Source: Homarus americanus
Lineage: Eukaryota; Arthropoda; Malacostraca; Decapoda; Nephropidae
Assembly (NCBI RefSeq): GCF_018991925.1
Contig: NW_024724368.1
Span: 7,032,303-7,096,302 of the forward strand
Direction of reading: 5' to 3'
DNA: 64,000 nucleotides
The notes below the pieces were generated by a model. The model saw only the letters and a list, made by a program, of their open reading frames with translations, searched no databases and was not told the DNA's origin. Shown here in pieces: positions 24,501 through 37,400 of the stretch; positions within the stretch are counted from its first letter, which is position 1; every line of letters starts with the position of its first letter. The translations under genes were made by a program, and so were the position numbers.

Positions 24501-27500
24501 CCGCACCAACTTAACCAAAGAAACCTACTTAACCTTATCTAACTTCTTAACCCCCCCCCCGGCGTATTAAACGGAAATAACTTACTAAACACTGTGCGGA
24601 AGATAAATAGGGAGTGGGTCGGCCTAATCCACTGATTTATCGCGAGGGAAGACGAAGTGCGAGCTTAAGGGCCGAATTATCTACCAAACGACAAATTTGT
24701 CCAAGAAATGAAACTCATATCCCGGTAGACCGCACACTCTAGTAACACCGGAAAAAAGTTAGGGTAGATTCGGAAAAAAAGACAACTATGGAACTCTATA
24801 TTGATTTCTATTTAAGGAGATAAATCAAAAAATAAAAATAAAAATAATAAATACTCTGTAGCGTTTTCACGGAATTTTTTGTTTAATTTAATTTTCATTA
24901 AAAACACATTTTTGATCACACAAAGTGGGTATGGCTGTGAAGTAAAGGGAAATTGTAGGATAAAAAAACTTAAAAAAATTACAAAACTTAACCTATTACA
25001 TAAAACTTTAAATGGTGTAATATTCAAGAGCAGGTGCCCAGGTTAAGGAGCCTTTTTAGAACAATTTTCGATAAAAAAAGTTCTTCGGTTTATCAAGAAC
25101 ATCCCAAAAAAGTTGGAGGAAAGAAATTTTGGTATTTTTGCGTTTACACACCACACATTCCTACCACTAATCTATTATAATATTCTAATAAGACGTCTAA
25201 TTATAAGATAATTTTCATCTATTACATTACCGGCGTAAATGTATAATAACGGAGATAGGGTATCCAAAATTTTCTCTATTTTCTTCCAATAATCTTCTGT
25301 CATTATCGCCTGCCTCACCTCCAACACTGCCAACACTGCGTGTCTCCTGCATCTCCTTCAAAAATCATCACGCGGCCAATCAAAAGCGTTTTTGTTTTTG
25401 CAACCTAGAGGATAACTACAAAACTCTGTTATTTGTTAGTATGTAGAGACAGCACTAAAATTTACTCTATATATACTGTTTCTCGCGTATTTATATTTTT
25501 CCAGTTTTTTTTCTTGTTCGATTTCACTGACTAAGAGTACAATTTTGATCGGTCTCTGGTTCTCCACTGCCGAAAACACTCCTAGGGCAAAATAAAGGAG
25601 CCCCAGCGAGTTAGTAGCCACACGTTTTGTTTAACTGAGAGCACAATTCACACTTGGAATAGTCACACGTCTTTATAGTTACTCACATTCTGAAATGAGA
25701 AGCTCGGATAGGTGTAACAAGAAGAAAAACTGAACAGATCCGTCAGACAACTCCTAAGTGTCACTGCCACGCTCCCAGGTCAGGCTGCCATAATTCCGAC
25801 TGTTTTACCGAACGCTCTAGTTGGGTTGTCTTCCTCGGGTTGTGATTGGCTACGACCATGATGTCATAAAAACGTTTTCTTTGTTAAATGTCATACATAT
25901 AAAGGATACCAGCAACAATTCATTTCCTTTTTACTATTATTATGCATATATATATATATAGTATGAAATATTGCTCTTTAGATTCTTCAAACAACTTTAA
26001 AATCGGGTGGAGCAGTAGTATATTGAATAAAAGAGATAAAAAAGAGTTCAAGGAGTAGAAAATGGAGTGATACCACAATATCATAGAAAATGCACTGTTG
26101 AAATGGATAACTATTATAATATATATAATTTTAAAATGTGTAATAAAATAACCACAAATAAAGAACTAACAGCAACGGACTCACCGAAAGCCGATGTATA
26201 ACGGCGTGTAGATGCTTTTGACAAAGGCTCTACAGTGAAAGTCATATGGAAGGCGCTGAACTTACGGAGGTATCAGGCGGGGAACCCCCATGTTCATCAG
26301 AAAACTCCAATACTTTTCCTGATTGCAGTATTGTACTCAGGCATTTTTAATTACTATTAACCTCAGAATATCCCCTAATATCAAGAGCACATGGCTTCAA
26401 ATGGCCTCAAAATGCCCATGATATTAGTCAGATTTAAAAAAAAATCTGGGGGGCTTACAGTTAACCCCCCACCTCCCAGATGGATGGGCTCGATTTGCTG
26501 GTCAGGTTCCCCCACCCAAAACTTCTTGGACCACCCCTGGAACTCAAACACGGAACAGGACGAAATGACTGTCTTTGTGTTCCTAGTAGACATCATCCTC
26601 TCGTGCCAACTCATCATAAAGCAGTGTTACTAAACACTCAATTATAAAAAGAAGGAAATCCAATGAAATACCTTCATAATTATTCTATATCATATTATTT
26701 TGCATTTGACCCGAAAAAGGCCTAATTAACAGTTCCGGTATTTTTCCGACGGGCCACCGGGGTCGACGTCACGGTCTACCGACCACGACATCGAATTTCA
26801 TGTTTTTACCGTCTAGCAGACGAATTTCCGTCAAACGGCAACACTGCACTCCCTTGGCAACCGATCGACTGATTCAGTCGGGACTCGGAACTCGGACGGA
26901 CTGAGCACCTTCAAACGTCTTGCCAAGGATCCAATACTATTTTTTCTAGAGCAATCCATTTTTGTCAATGAAAAAATTCTTTCTTTAAATATTCAATATT
27001 TAACTGAATAGATAAAAAATAATAAACAAATACGCTAAAGTTTATTTTGTTATGTTGAAAAATATTACTAAGCGTAAATTAAACTCTTAACAAGAATATA
27101 AATATTCGATTCATTGTTTCACCAAACTGATTCTAATGTGGATTTTGCAACTTCAGAAGGGAATCCCATTTTTTTTTTAGGGGGGGGGGGGAAGTAACCT
27201 ACTAAAACAAAGACTGGTAATCTTGTATTTAACAGCGTAAAATTAGAATCATTTTGGTGAAGCGACGATTCGAATATTTGTTTTCTTGTTAAAGAGTTTA
27301 ATTTACGCTTATTAATATTATTCAACATAATGAAATAAACTTAAGTGTATTTGTTTATTCTTATTTGTTTTACCTGTTCTATTAAATATTGGATATTTAT
27401 AGCAAGAATTTTTTTCATTGACAAAAATGGATTGCTCTAGAAAAAATAGTATTGGATCCTTGCCAAGGCGTTTAAGGTGCTCAGTCCGACTGAAATTAAA

Positions 27501-30500
27501 AACTGGGTCCCCACTCCTCAGGGAGATACAAAACCTCGAAGAAGTGGTAAAAACAGTCCGAGAACGTTTGGAGTGGAGGACTATGGTCGCCAACCCTCAG
27601 ATATGAAGAAGGTACACTGAGTGAAATACAAGATTACCCAAAAAATATATTTGTAACGTTCTGGAATTAGTATATAATATAGTATATAATTAATAAGATA
27701 ACATTCTCACTCAGAGCGACTTTGTAGATTTATTACTATATACAGTAAATAGTGTACAATTATACCTGGTGTACAGTATGCCCTACTGGTAGAGAATGAA
27801 TCTTTACTGAGCTAGTCAACTTAATGTAGTCACTAATTATACAGTATATGCGAGAATTACTAGTGGGTACATGAGATCACGGAGATTATAGAGGAACTGC
27901 CAATTAACTCCTACCTTCTTGGTCCTTGGCTTACACAAGTAAGTTATTGTAATACCTATTACATAAACAGAAAGACAACAACCAGTGTAGTGATGAATTA
28001 GTACCGGTACATGTATCGTACAAGAGATAATAATAATTAATAATCTTTGTTTAATCACTGAACACTAATCCTTAAAAAAGGTTTTCCAGTGATTGTCTTC
28101 ATAGATTACATCTTTGTGTAAGTCGCAGAATAGATAAAGAGCCATAAAGAATAACAAAAATTAAAAAAAGATCACAAGTGAGAAACAATATATTTATGTT
28201 GTGTTGTCAATAGTAAGAGAAACAATTGAGACCCTGCAATTGTGTGTAAATGAGGTAGAAAGTTAGATCAGCAACCTGGGACTTGGTCACAATTTTCGTG
28301 GTGCCATATGGCAGCAGGGTCTACCATTAGACAATACATTATGTTTCCAATATCTTCCCTGGCGGTAGTACCTCCCTGTTTGGTAGCTGCCTACTACTAC
28401 TCGTACATGGAAGGACAATTTAGATATAGGTTTAGTCACTTAGCGAATCATAATATATTGTTCAAATATCCGGCTGGCCAGGAGGCTTGGTGATAAGGCG
28501 CACAGGGAAATGATATAGGTATCATGACCACCAAAAAAGTAAAGCAGTTTTAGGGTAAAAACACGGATTTTTAAACCTATGAGTCATGCCAACGGATACT
28601 AAACCTTTCAAACTTCCTTCAAAGGGAAAGGTTTATGTAGCCGTGTGTGTGTGAGGTCACTCTATCTTGAGATGAGGATGTACAGGATATGACTTTGATG
28701 AAAACTCCAACACGGTCTAGGTGCTATCTAAAAAAAATATTCATTCAATTATTTACTTAAATATAAATATATACAGTACATAGAATAGAAGTTCCTTCAT
28801 CACCGTGTGTTTGAACTATTCGGTACTCTTTTTAATGTAAACAACGTGAATTGCGTATTACTGCAACACAACATAGATGTTAGCAGTTATCAACAGAAGC
28901 CCAACGCTGTCAAACGTGTTCCTGATAGTAACTTTTTTCGCCCAGAAGTATGTGTAAACTGTGGCCTACAGTATCTTGCTACAGTGTCTTGTTTTTCTGT
29001 GTAACCGCTACATCATCACCTAAGATATACCTAACTTTATATTATTTCAGTGTAATAATATTTCACCTTAGGATTAAACACTAGGTGGGGGGTGGGGGTT
29101 AGGGTAGGTTAGTACTAGGGTGATTGATAGTAAGATGAAATAAGGTAGTGACTAATCTCCAGATGATTCGTAGCAGATAAGTCCTAGTGTTAACAGTTTG
29201 CTAGATTGATGTTTATGGGTGGTGGTGTCATGGCGCAAACACCGTATCTATATTAATTAAGCTCGACACTGTTAAAAGAGAGTTTTATATCTCATAATGT
29301 TTAACTGTTGATTGGTGTACAACAATAGTGTAATTACTACCCTTTTTACGCGCTTAAAAACCTTAGTTGTGAAGCGCAGTAATAATATTATATAAACAAT
29401 TATGTTGATCTTCCAGAGGCAAATGAACCCGTCCGTTCACCTTATATAATGAAACAGTTAATGCTATAGCAAAAACTAGACTGTTACATCAGGTGGCGTT
29501 TGGATTTTCCCGTTTTCTATGTTAAACATTTTCTTGTAAATGTTATTGAACAGAAACGACAGGAGATATGACATAGACGTCTCTTTAGTAGTGCATATGG
29601 ATGGTCGTACAGATGACCAGTCGCCCCATAGGCCCTCTCCCTTACCAGTGCCCTAACACGGATTACCTAAGATTAACCACCAGCTTCTTTTATCGGATGG
29701 TTAAACACCCTAACACGACCTGTCAGGGGGTTACTCTATATTAGGTTAATTAGGTTAAGTAAGCATTGATTAAATTTGATCTAGGTTAGGCTAAAAGGTT
29801 AAGTTAGCATTACGGTGGTTAATCTTAGAGTGAAAAAAGCCGGTGGGACTAACCAGCATCACGTTGACCCAAAATTTACTTCCATTTTTAAGATACAATA
29901 AAATTAAGACGTAATTAATAAAATCATCCCCATGTTTTTGGACAAGAACTCAACCCATATTTTGGCTAAATTTAGATACAGGTTGAGAACAATTTACGAA
30001 ACTGTAATGTACTAAGACTGGGCCATTACCTGAACCTTTATTAAACAAGTTACAATCAAGTGCCTCTCCTGTGACATTTTGAGAGAAATAATATAAGAGG
30101 GGTGCCAGGTTATATGTTGTAACCTACAAGAAATTTTCAGGGGGTGCCAGGTTATATGTTGTGAGGAAATAATGAGTGAGTCAAAGTGAGTAAGAAGGTG
30201 AGTGAGTGAGTGAGGGGGGGGGAGGGGGGAGGGGGGAGGCAACCAATAACCTAATTTGCATGTACAGGTAGTAATAAGTATGAAATGTTTTGTCAATATT
30301 TTACACGTGTTATCCCTAATTACTTTATTAAAAAGACTAACACAACTACATTGCCAATCAACATTTACCAAAGGCCTAAGAATAAAGAATAATAACAACA
30401 TAGAAAAAAAGAATAATAAAAAAACATACACAAAATATTTCAATTCATTTTCACGTAAAACATAAAATTTGTCAACTCAAAATTGCAAAAAAAAAAATCG

Positions 30501-32331
30501 AAAATAAATTGACTGTTACTCCACCTACACGAAGCAAATAAAAAGCAATATTTGGTGTGCACGTTTCCTTTACATGCCTTAAACTTGACGTTAAACTTCA
30601 CGAAAAATTTCTTCGCATTTAAACACAATCAATGTCCAGTTAAAGTGTGACAGGTACAGATGGACGAGGAATACCCCCTTCACCCTCTTCGTTTTAAGTG
30701 TTTTTACTAGGGATATGAACTACGGTACAGTATTGCAATTGTGCATGTATTAAACAAACGTATAAATGTGTGCAAAAAACAAATATACACACATGTGTGT
30801 AAAACAAACGTACACACGCACACACACGTGTTCATGAGCGCATATAAATGGAAATGATGAACACTCGAGTTTTTTCTTTTTTCGATAATAAACATGAATT
30901 CAAAAAGTAACAAAAAACTGAAGATGTCCTGTAATAAAGTGACTAAGAGGGGAGAAGTAACGAACGATGGGTCTATTGCACTCAAATAGTATATTTTCAT
31001 AGTGTTCATTAAAAGAAAATAATAAATTTATCTAAATTCATATTCCTTATAAAGTCTATGAATTCTGCTCAGAATTTCTCCACCTTAAGTGCTGTAATGA
31101 ATAAATGGTGCTGTTAACCGCGTACACATTTACCCTACATATATTTTTTTCGTGAAAAATAGGCCATTTCTTTCCCTGTGTGTTACCTTTCACTGATGAC
31201 TAGACATTTACATCAGTCAAGACAAAAGGTGAGTTTTTTACAAATGTAAGTTAGGAAACCAGGTCAGGAGATGAGAGGTCATTACAGTTTACATTCACTG
31301 ACACAATGACCAAGATTGGGTTCAATTAATATTCATAACACATAATGAAATGTTTATGGTTCACTTTGACTGCAAATAAGAAAGTCTTTGCTCATACCGA
31401 CGCATTACAGTATGTATACTGTACGTCTGTACGTCCTTCTGGTACTGTAACTCATTTTCCCTAATGACTTTCTGTGAATGTTCAGAGCTTAGCACATCTG
31501 CTGACATGAGTACTGTATAGTACAGTAAACATCTTAAACTGGCCCCAAGCGAGTTGATATAGTGTATATTTTGTACAGTTTTATATATATTGTACAAAAT
31601 AAACAGCAAAATAACTAAAACAATATGCACCTGAGATGGTGACATAAATTTGCAGTATTAAACACCATAAAATACAAAAACAACTACAAGTACCGCAAAT
31701 TGAAGCCCTCAATTAAGAGTGAGGTGACCATTAGGGAGGTAATCTTCACAGTCAACCTCACAGTTCCGTGGGACACAGTTGCAAGAGTTACAAATTTCCA
31801 GAAACAAGTGAGGTCAATGCTTTACAGTTGATAACGAAATGCTGAGGGGCAAGATAAAAACCTCCTTTTAATTATAGGAGCAATAATTTTAACAGGTGGT
31901 TTGTAATCTATCATGACTCATATATGGCACTTTCATAAATGGTGAATATCAGTTGAGAAATGACCCGATGACCTGCGTTGTTGTGTAACTTCTCCAACTT
32001 ACTTGTACACGGAGGGAAAAAAGTTGAGGACGGACGCAAAATTCTTGTGTTCCTTAAAATGTCCAAGTTCCATGGAAAGGTAAATGTAGGTCCGACACTT
32101 TCCCTCACTAGCGGCTATTGATTGTAGATTAAAAGCTGTTATTATTGGACATACTACAAACTGGAGAGGAATAAACACTCACTTGAGGCAGAGTAATCAA
32201 GTTAGGTAATAAGAAATACAACTATACGTGTGACCTTAAATGACATGCAACTTTTATTAAAAAAATAAATAAATTTAGAGTCATTTGTGATGTAGCTGGG
32301 TCAGGGTGTGGTGATGGTAACCGGTAAGATA
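21562..32331. other. Gene-poor interval between genes 2 and 3
   Basis: No supportable coding gene on either strand; the open frames are short and without recognisable motifs. Contents: the foldback element at 26897-27488, short TA tracts near 22763 and 25945, homopolymer runs, and a 20-bp direct repeat (GGGTGCCAGGTTATATGTTG) near 30100 and 30142 followed by a GAGT/G-rich stretch to about 30240. Confidence 0.5.
26897..27488. mobile_element. Foldback/MITE-like inverted-repeat element
   Basis: Left arm 26897-27137 and right arm 27242-27488 are reverse complements along their whole length with scattered differences. Matched blocks include CTGAGCACCTT, GATCCAATACTATTTTTTCT, CATTTTTGTCAATGAAAAAA, AGCGTAAATTAAACTCTT and ACAAATATTCG. 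The loop of about 104 bp contains a T run and a 12-G run. There is no coding capacity, and no clear target-site duplication could be defined by eye. The open frames at 27119-27606 are shadows of it. Confidence 0.8.
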
Positions 32332-32386
32332 GGAGGTACAGTATATATAAGACCAGTTACCACCTGAGGAGACAACACACTCTGCC
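32332..32386 (+). promoter_or_regulatory. Core promoter of DUF243 gene 3
   Basis: TATATATAAG starts at 32342, 45 bp before the ATG, with GGAGGT at 32332-32337. Leader ACACACTCTGCC before ATG. Confidence 0.8.
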
Positions 32387-34091
32387 ATGAAGTTCTTGGT
32401 GAGTTGCACCTTCACTCCTCGCCTCATGTGATTCACCCAAGACCACTCGAATGACCCGGATATTACCACACTTCCGCGATATGGATATTGTACTGGATTC
32501 ACAGTGATAGTGTTTTAAACTCTGTGTGTGTGTGTATATATGTGTGTGTGTGTGTGTGGAAGAAACTTACAACTTGATTATGAATCAGTGTTGCATTTAA
32601 AGTACGCTTGGAGAAGTGAAAGCTACTTGAGTAACATAAACAAAATATTAATACTGGTTCCCTCGCTGTGTGCCCAGTGTTCCTCGCCAGATATTCACTA
32701 TTCAGCCTCCACTGCCACCAGAACACGTGCTTCAACATCCTGTCTTCTCCCTATATACTGTTAATTGTGGCTTAAACTTCAGCGTACAGTATATACAATA
32801 TGTCTCCGCCCGTTTTTCTGTTAATTACTTCCCTTTTTGTCCTCATGAGGAAGAACCACTGGGGCTAAGATGATCATATGTGGCATGAATTCCCTTAAAG
32901 ATCCCAAGGTCAGGTTCATCTCTGAAATTCTCTGACGTACAACATCGATCTCTCTGTGCGTTTTTCCGTAATCCCTAAAATCATTCGTCGACAACAGTTG
33001 GCTTCTCCAGGTATGTGGTCAATCTCCTTTAAAATATAGATCAGGGAGTCTGGATAACGCATGTCGCCTTCAACTGGTCTAATAATATATTTATTGTACT
33101 GTATTTTAGTTCCGCTGAATAGATTATTAAAAACAACCAAGAGAGGATACGCCTCTACACCATGGGCAGTCTGAGCCAGTCGTTGAGAAGCCACTACACA
33201 GACACGAGGCATAATCAATACTATAGCAAGCCGTCAAAACTTATCCTTGGGAAAGTAATTGAATTCCACGTTAAGCAGTAACTTATCCTTCCTTCACAAG
33301 GTAATAAATTGGCAAAATTATATCCCTTCTTATAAATTAATTTAGCAGAAGAAGCATTCTCTTCACATAACTTCATAATTATGAATACTGGGATCTGGGC
33401 TGCACGTGGTCTCTGGTCGAGCATAGTCGTGCAACATCCGGCAGTTGGTAGGTTACTCCCATTAATACTCTTGGTCATATTGATTACAAAGTTCACTCTC
33501 CCTCAGGTACTCTTCTCCCTGCTGTTGGTGGCTACGCTCACCAATGCCGACGAATACGACCTACGATGTGAAGGAGGGAAAGTCCTGAGAACCGATGGCG
33601 TGTGTGTCTTCCCTAAAGTATATCAGCATCTGTTTGTGTACGATGCCCCAGCGTTACCCGAGGTCCCCGCCCCCCCACCTCAGATCCCAACACCCGAAAT
33701 CATGACCAACATCGTCTTCATTCGCGGGCCAGAACCAGTGCAGGAGCCTGACCCTATCATAGTGGCGCCACCTAGAAATGAGAATGTTGTTTACGTCCTA
33801 AACAAGCAGCGGGCACCAGAGGGTCCAAAAGTCATCGAAGTTCCTGCTCCACCACCCAAGACCCCTAAAGTGTACTTTCTCCACTACGACGACGACAATA
33901 TCCCAGTGCTTCCTGGCGGCGCCGACTTCCAAGATGCTCTTGCTTCCGCGATTGGTTCCGGGAGTTCTCCTGGCATTACCGGCGCCAGTGGTGCTTTTGG
34001 TGGTGGTGGTGGTGGTGGTGGCATTAGTGTTGTTGGTGATGGTACTGGCAGTATCGGCCCTTACTACATTTCTCCCTATGTTAATCATTAA
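32387..34091 (+). CDS. Short Tweedle/DUF243 cuticular protein with Gly-rich tail (gene 3)
   Basis: Joined CDS 32387-32398 (MKFL, donor GTGAGT) and 33507-34091, 198 aa. The 1108-bp phase-0 intron ends TCCCTCAG and contains a (GT)n tract near 32526-32558. Signal peptide about 1-18 (LFSLLLVATLTNA). CX11C at C25 and C37. DUF243 core about 41-131 (QHLFVYDAPALPE, TNIVFIR, PDPIIVAPPR, NVVYVLNKQ, VIEVPAPPPK, KVYFLHY), then the LPGGADFQDALASA box. The tail is only about 50 residues, with an 8-Gly run encoded by GGT repeats, ending in a Tyr-containing segment. This is the most compact member and probably closest to the minimal domain plan. An in-frame ATG at 33381 in the intron is not used in the preferred model, because the exon 1 join reproduces the family signal peptide. 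Presumed secreted cuticle component. Confidence 0.9.
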
Positions 34092-34445
34092 AACTCTCAT
34101 AGCATAAGTTCTCCCCGAGCCTCGACTGCCACTGCCCTACCTTGGAAATGCATATATTACAGTATAAATATCACATTACTTTTATTTTATTGTTATATTA
34201 TGTGAACACTAGGGTCGTTGCATATCACCATGTTATATTTTTTTATTTGTTAACTAAATGTGTTATACTGTATGTCAAGCCGTTTCATTTTCCTCCTGGG
34301 TGATACTAACTAGTGTACATCTTATATATAATATTTTCTATGGTATCTCAATTATTACAGCATACAGTATACTGTAGGTTCACTCATACCAGGCAAAATA
34401 GTCAAGTTTTCTGTTTCAGCAGCGTTCAAATTTGAGGAAAACATC

Positions 34446-37400
34446 TTACAGAGTGATAAGGCTTACAGCACCCTTAGTCTTACAGCACCATAAGTCTTAC
34501 AGCACCATAAGTCTCACAGTATCCTGAGTCTTACAGTATCCTAAGGCTTACAGTATCCTAAGGCTTACAGCACCCTAAGGCTTACAGTATCCTAAGGCTT
34601 ACAGCACCCTAAGTCTTACAGTATCCTAAGGCTTACAGCACCCTAAGTCTTACAGTATCCTAAGGCTTACAGCACCCTAAGTCTTACAGCAGCATAAGTC
34701 TTACAGTATCCTAAGGCTTACAGTACCCTAAGTCTTACAGTATCCTAAGGCTTACAGCACCCTAAGTCTTACAGCACCATAAGTCTTACAGCACCATAAG
34801 TCTTACAGAATCCTAAGGCTTACAGCACCATAAGTCTTACAGTATCCTAAGTCTTACAGTATCCTAAGGCTTACAGCACCCTAAGTCTTACAGTATCCTA
34901 AGGCTTACAGCACCATAAGTCTTACAGTATCCTAAGTCTTACAGCATCCCAAGTCTTACAGCACCCTAAGTCTTACAGTATCCTAAGGCTTACAGCACCA
35001 TAAGTCTTACAGTATCCTAAGTCTTACAGTATCCTAAGGCTTACAGTATCCTAAGTCTTACAGCACCATAAGTCTTACAGTATCCTAAGGCTTACAGCAC
35101 CATAAGTCTTACAGTATCCTAAGGCTTACAGCACCCTAAGTCTTACAGTATCCTAAGGCTTACAGCACCCTAAGTCTTACAGTATCCTAAGTCTTACAGC
35201 ACCCTAAGTCTTACAGCACCCTAAGTCTTACAGTATCCTAAGGCTTACAGCACCATAAGTCTTACAGTATCCTAAGTCTTACAGCACCCTAAGTCTTACA
35301 GCACCCTAAGTCTTACAGTATCCTAAGGCTTACAGTACCCTAAGTCTTACAGTATCCTAAGGCTTACAGCACCCTAAGTCTTACAGTATCCTAAGTCTTA
35401 CAGTATCCCAAGTCTTACAGTATCCTAAGGCTTATAGCACCATAAGTCTTACAGTACCCTAAGTCTTACAGTATCCTAAGGCTTACAGCACCATAAGTCT
35501 TACAGTATCCTAAGTCTTACAGTATCCCAAGACTTACAGCACCCTAAGTCTTACAGTATCCTAAGTCTTACAGCACCATAAGTCTTACAGTATCCTAAGG
35601 CTTACAGCACCCTAAGTCTTACAGCACCCTAAGTCTTACAGTATCCTAAGGCTTACAGCACCCTAAGTCTTACAGTATCCTAAGGCTTACAGTACCCTAA
35701 GTCTTACAGTATCCTAAGGCTTACAGCACCATAAGTCTTACAGTATCCTAAGTCTTACAGTATCCCAAGTCTTACAGCACCCTAAGTCTTACAGTATCCT
35801 AAGTCTTACAGCACCATAAGTCTTACAGTATCCTAAGGCTTACAGCACCATAAGTCTTACAGTATCCTAAGGCTTACAGCACCCTAAGTCTTACAGCACC
35901 CTAAGTCTTACAGTATCCTAAGGCTTACAGCACCCTAAGTCTTACAGTATCCTAAGGCTTACAGTACCCTAAGTCTTGCTAGTATCCTACAAGGCTTACA
36001 AAGCACCCTAAGTCTTGACATAGTATGCTTACATAGTACCCTAAGTCTTACAGTGTCCTAAGGCTTACAGCACCCTAAGTCTTAAGCAGTATCCTAAGGC
36101 TTACAGCAATCTCTAAGTCTTTACAGCACCCTAAGCCCACAGCAACCCCAGCCCATAAAGACCAAGGTTTACAGGCACCCTAAGTCTTACAAGTATCCTA
36201 AGGCCACAGCACCCTAAGTCTTACAGTATCCTAAGGCTTACAGCACCCTAAGTCTTACAGTATCCCAAGTCTTACAGCACCTCTAAGCCTTTACAGTACC
36301 CTAAGTCTACAGTATCCTAAGGCTTGTAGCACCCTAAGCCTTTACAGCACCCTAAGTCTATAGCATCTCAAGGCTTACAGCACCCTAAGTCTTACAGCAC
36401 CCCAAGCCTTTACAGTATCCCAAGTCTTACAGCACCTAGTCTTACAGCATCCTGTCTACAGTATCCTAAGGCTTACAGTATCCTAAGTCTTACAGTATCC
36501 CAAGTCTTACAGTATCCTGGTTATTTACAGCACCCCAAGTCTTACAGCACCCTAAGTCTTACAGTATCCCAAGTCTTACAGCACCCTAAGTCTTACAGTA
36601 TCCCAAGTCTTACAGCACCCTAAGTTTTACAGTATCTCTAAGGCTTACAGCACCCTAAGTCTTACAGTATCCCAAGTCTTACAGTACCCTAAGTCTTACA
36701 GTATCCTAAGGCTTACAGCACCCTAAGTCTTACAGTATCCCAAGTCTTACAGTACCCTAAGTCTTACAGTATCCTAAGGCTTACAGCACCCTAAGTCTTA
36801 CAGTATCCCAAGTCTTACAGTACCCTAAGTCTTACAGTATCCTAAGTCTTACAGCACCCTAAGTCTTACAGTATCCCAAGTCTTACAGTACCCTAAGTCT
36901 TACAGTATCCTAAGGCTTACAGCACCCTAAGTCTTACAGTATCCTAAGTCTTACAGTATCCTAAGGCTTACAGCACCCTAAGTCTTACAGCACCCTAAGT
37001 CTTACAGTATCCCAAGTCTTACAGCACCCTAAGTCTTACAGCACCCTAAGTCTTACAGTATCCTAAGGCTTACAGTACCCTAAGTCTTACAGTATCCTAA
37101 GTCTTACAACACCCTAAGTCTTACAGCACCCTAAGTCTTACAGTATCCCAAGTCTTACAGCACCCTAAGTCTTACAGTATCCTAAGTCTTACAGTATCCT
37201 AAGGCTTACAGTACCCTAAGTCTTACAGTATCCTAAGGCTTACAGCACCCTAAGTCTTACAGCACCCTAAGTCTTACAGTATCCTAAGGCTTACAGCACC
37301 CTAAGTCTTACAGCACCCTAAGTCTTACAGTATCCCAAGTCTTACAGCACCCTAAGTCTTACAGTATCCTAAGTCTTACAATATCCTAAGGCTTACAGTA

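Noticed and set aside
33381..33506. ATG at 33381 as an alternative start for gene 3
   Set aside because: It lies in the intron of a model whose exon 1, donor and acceptor reproduce the family signal peptide exactly.
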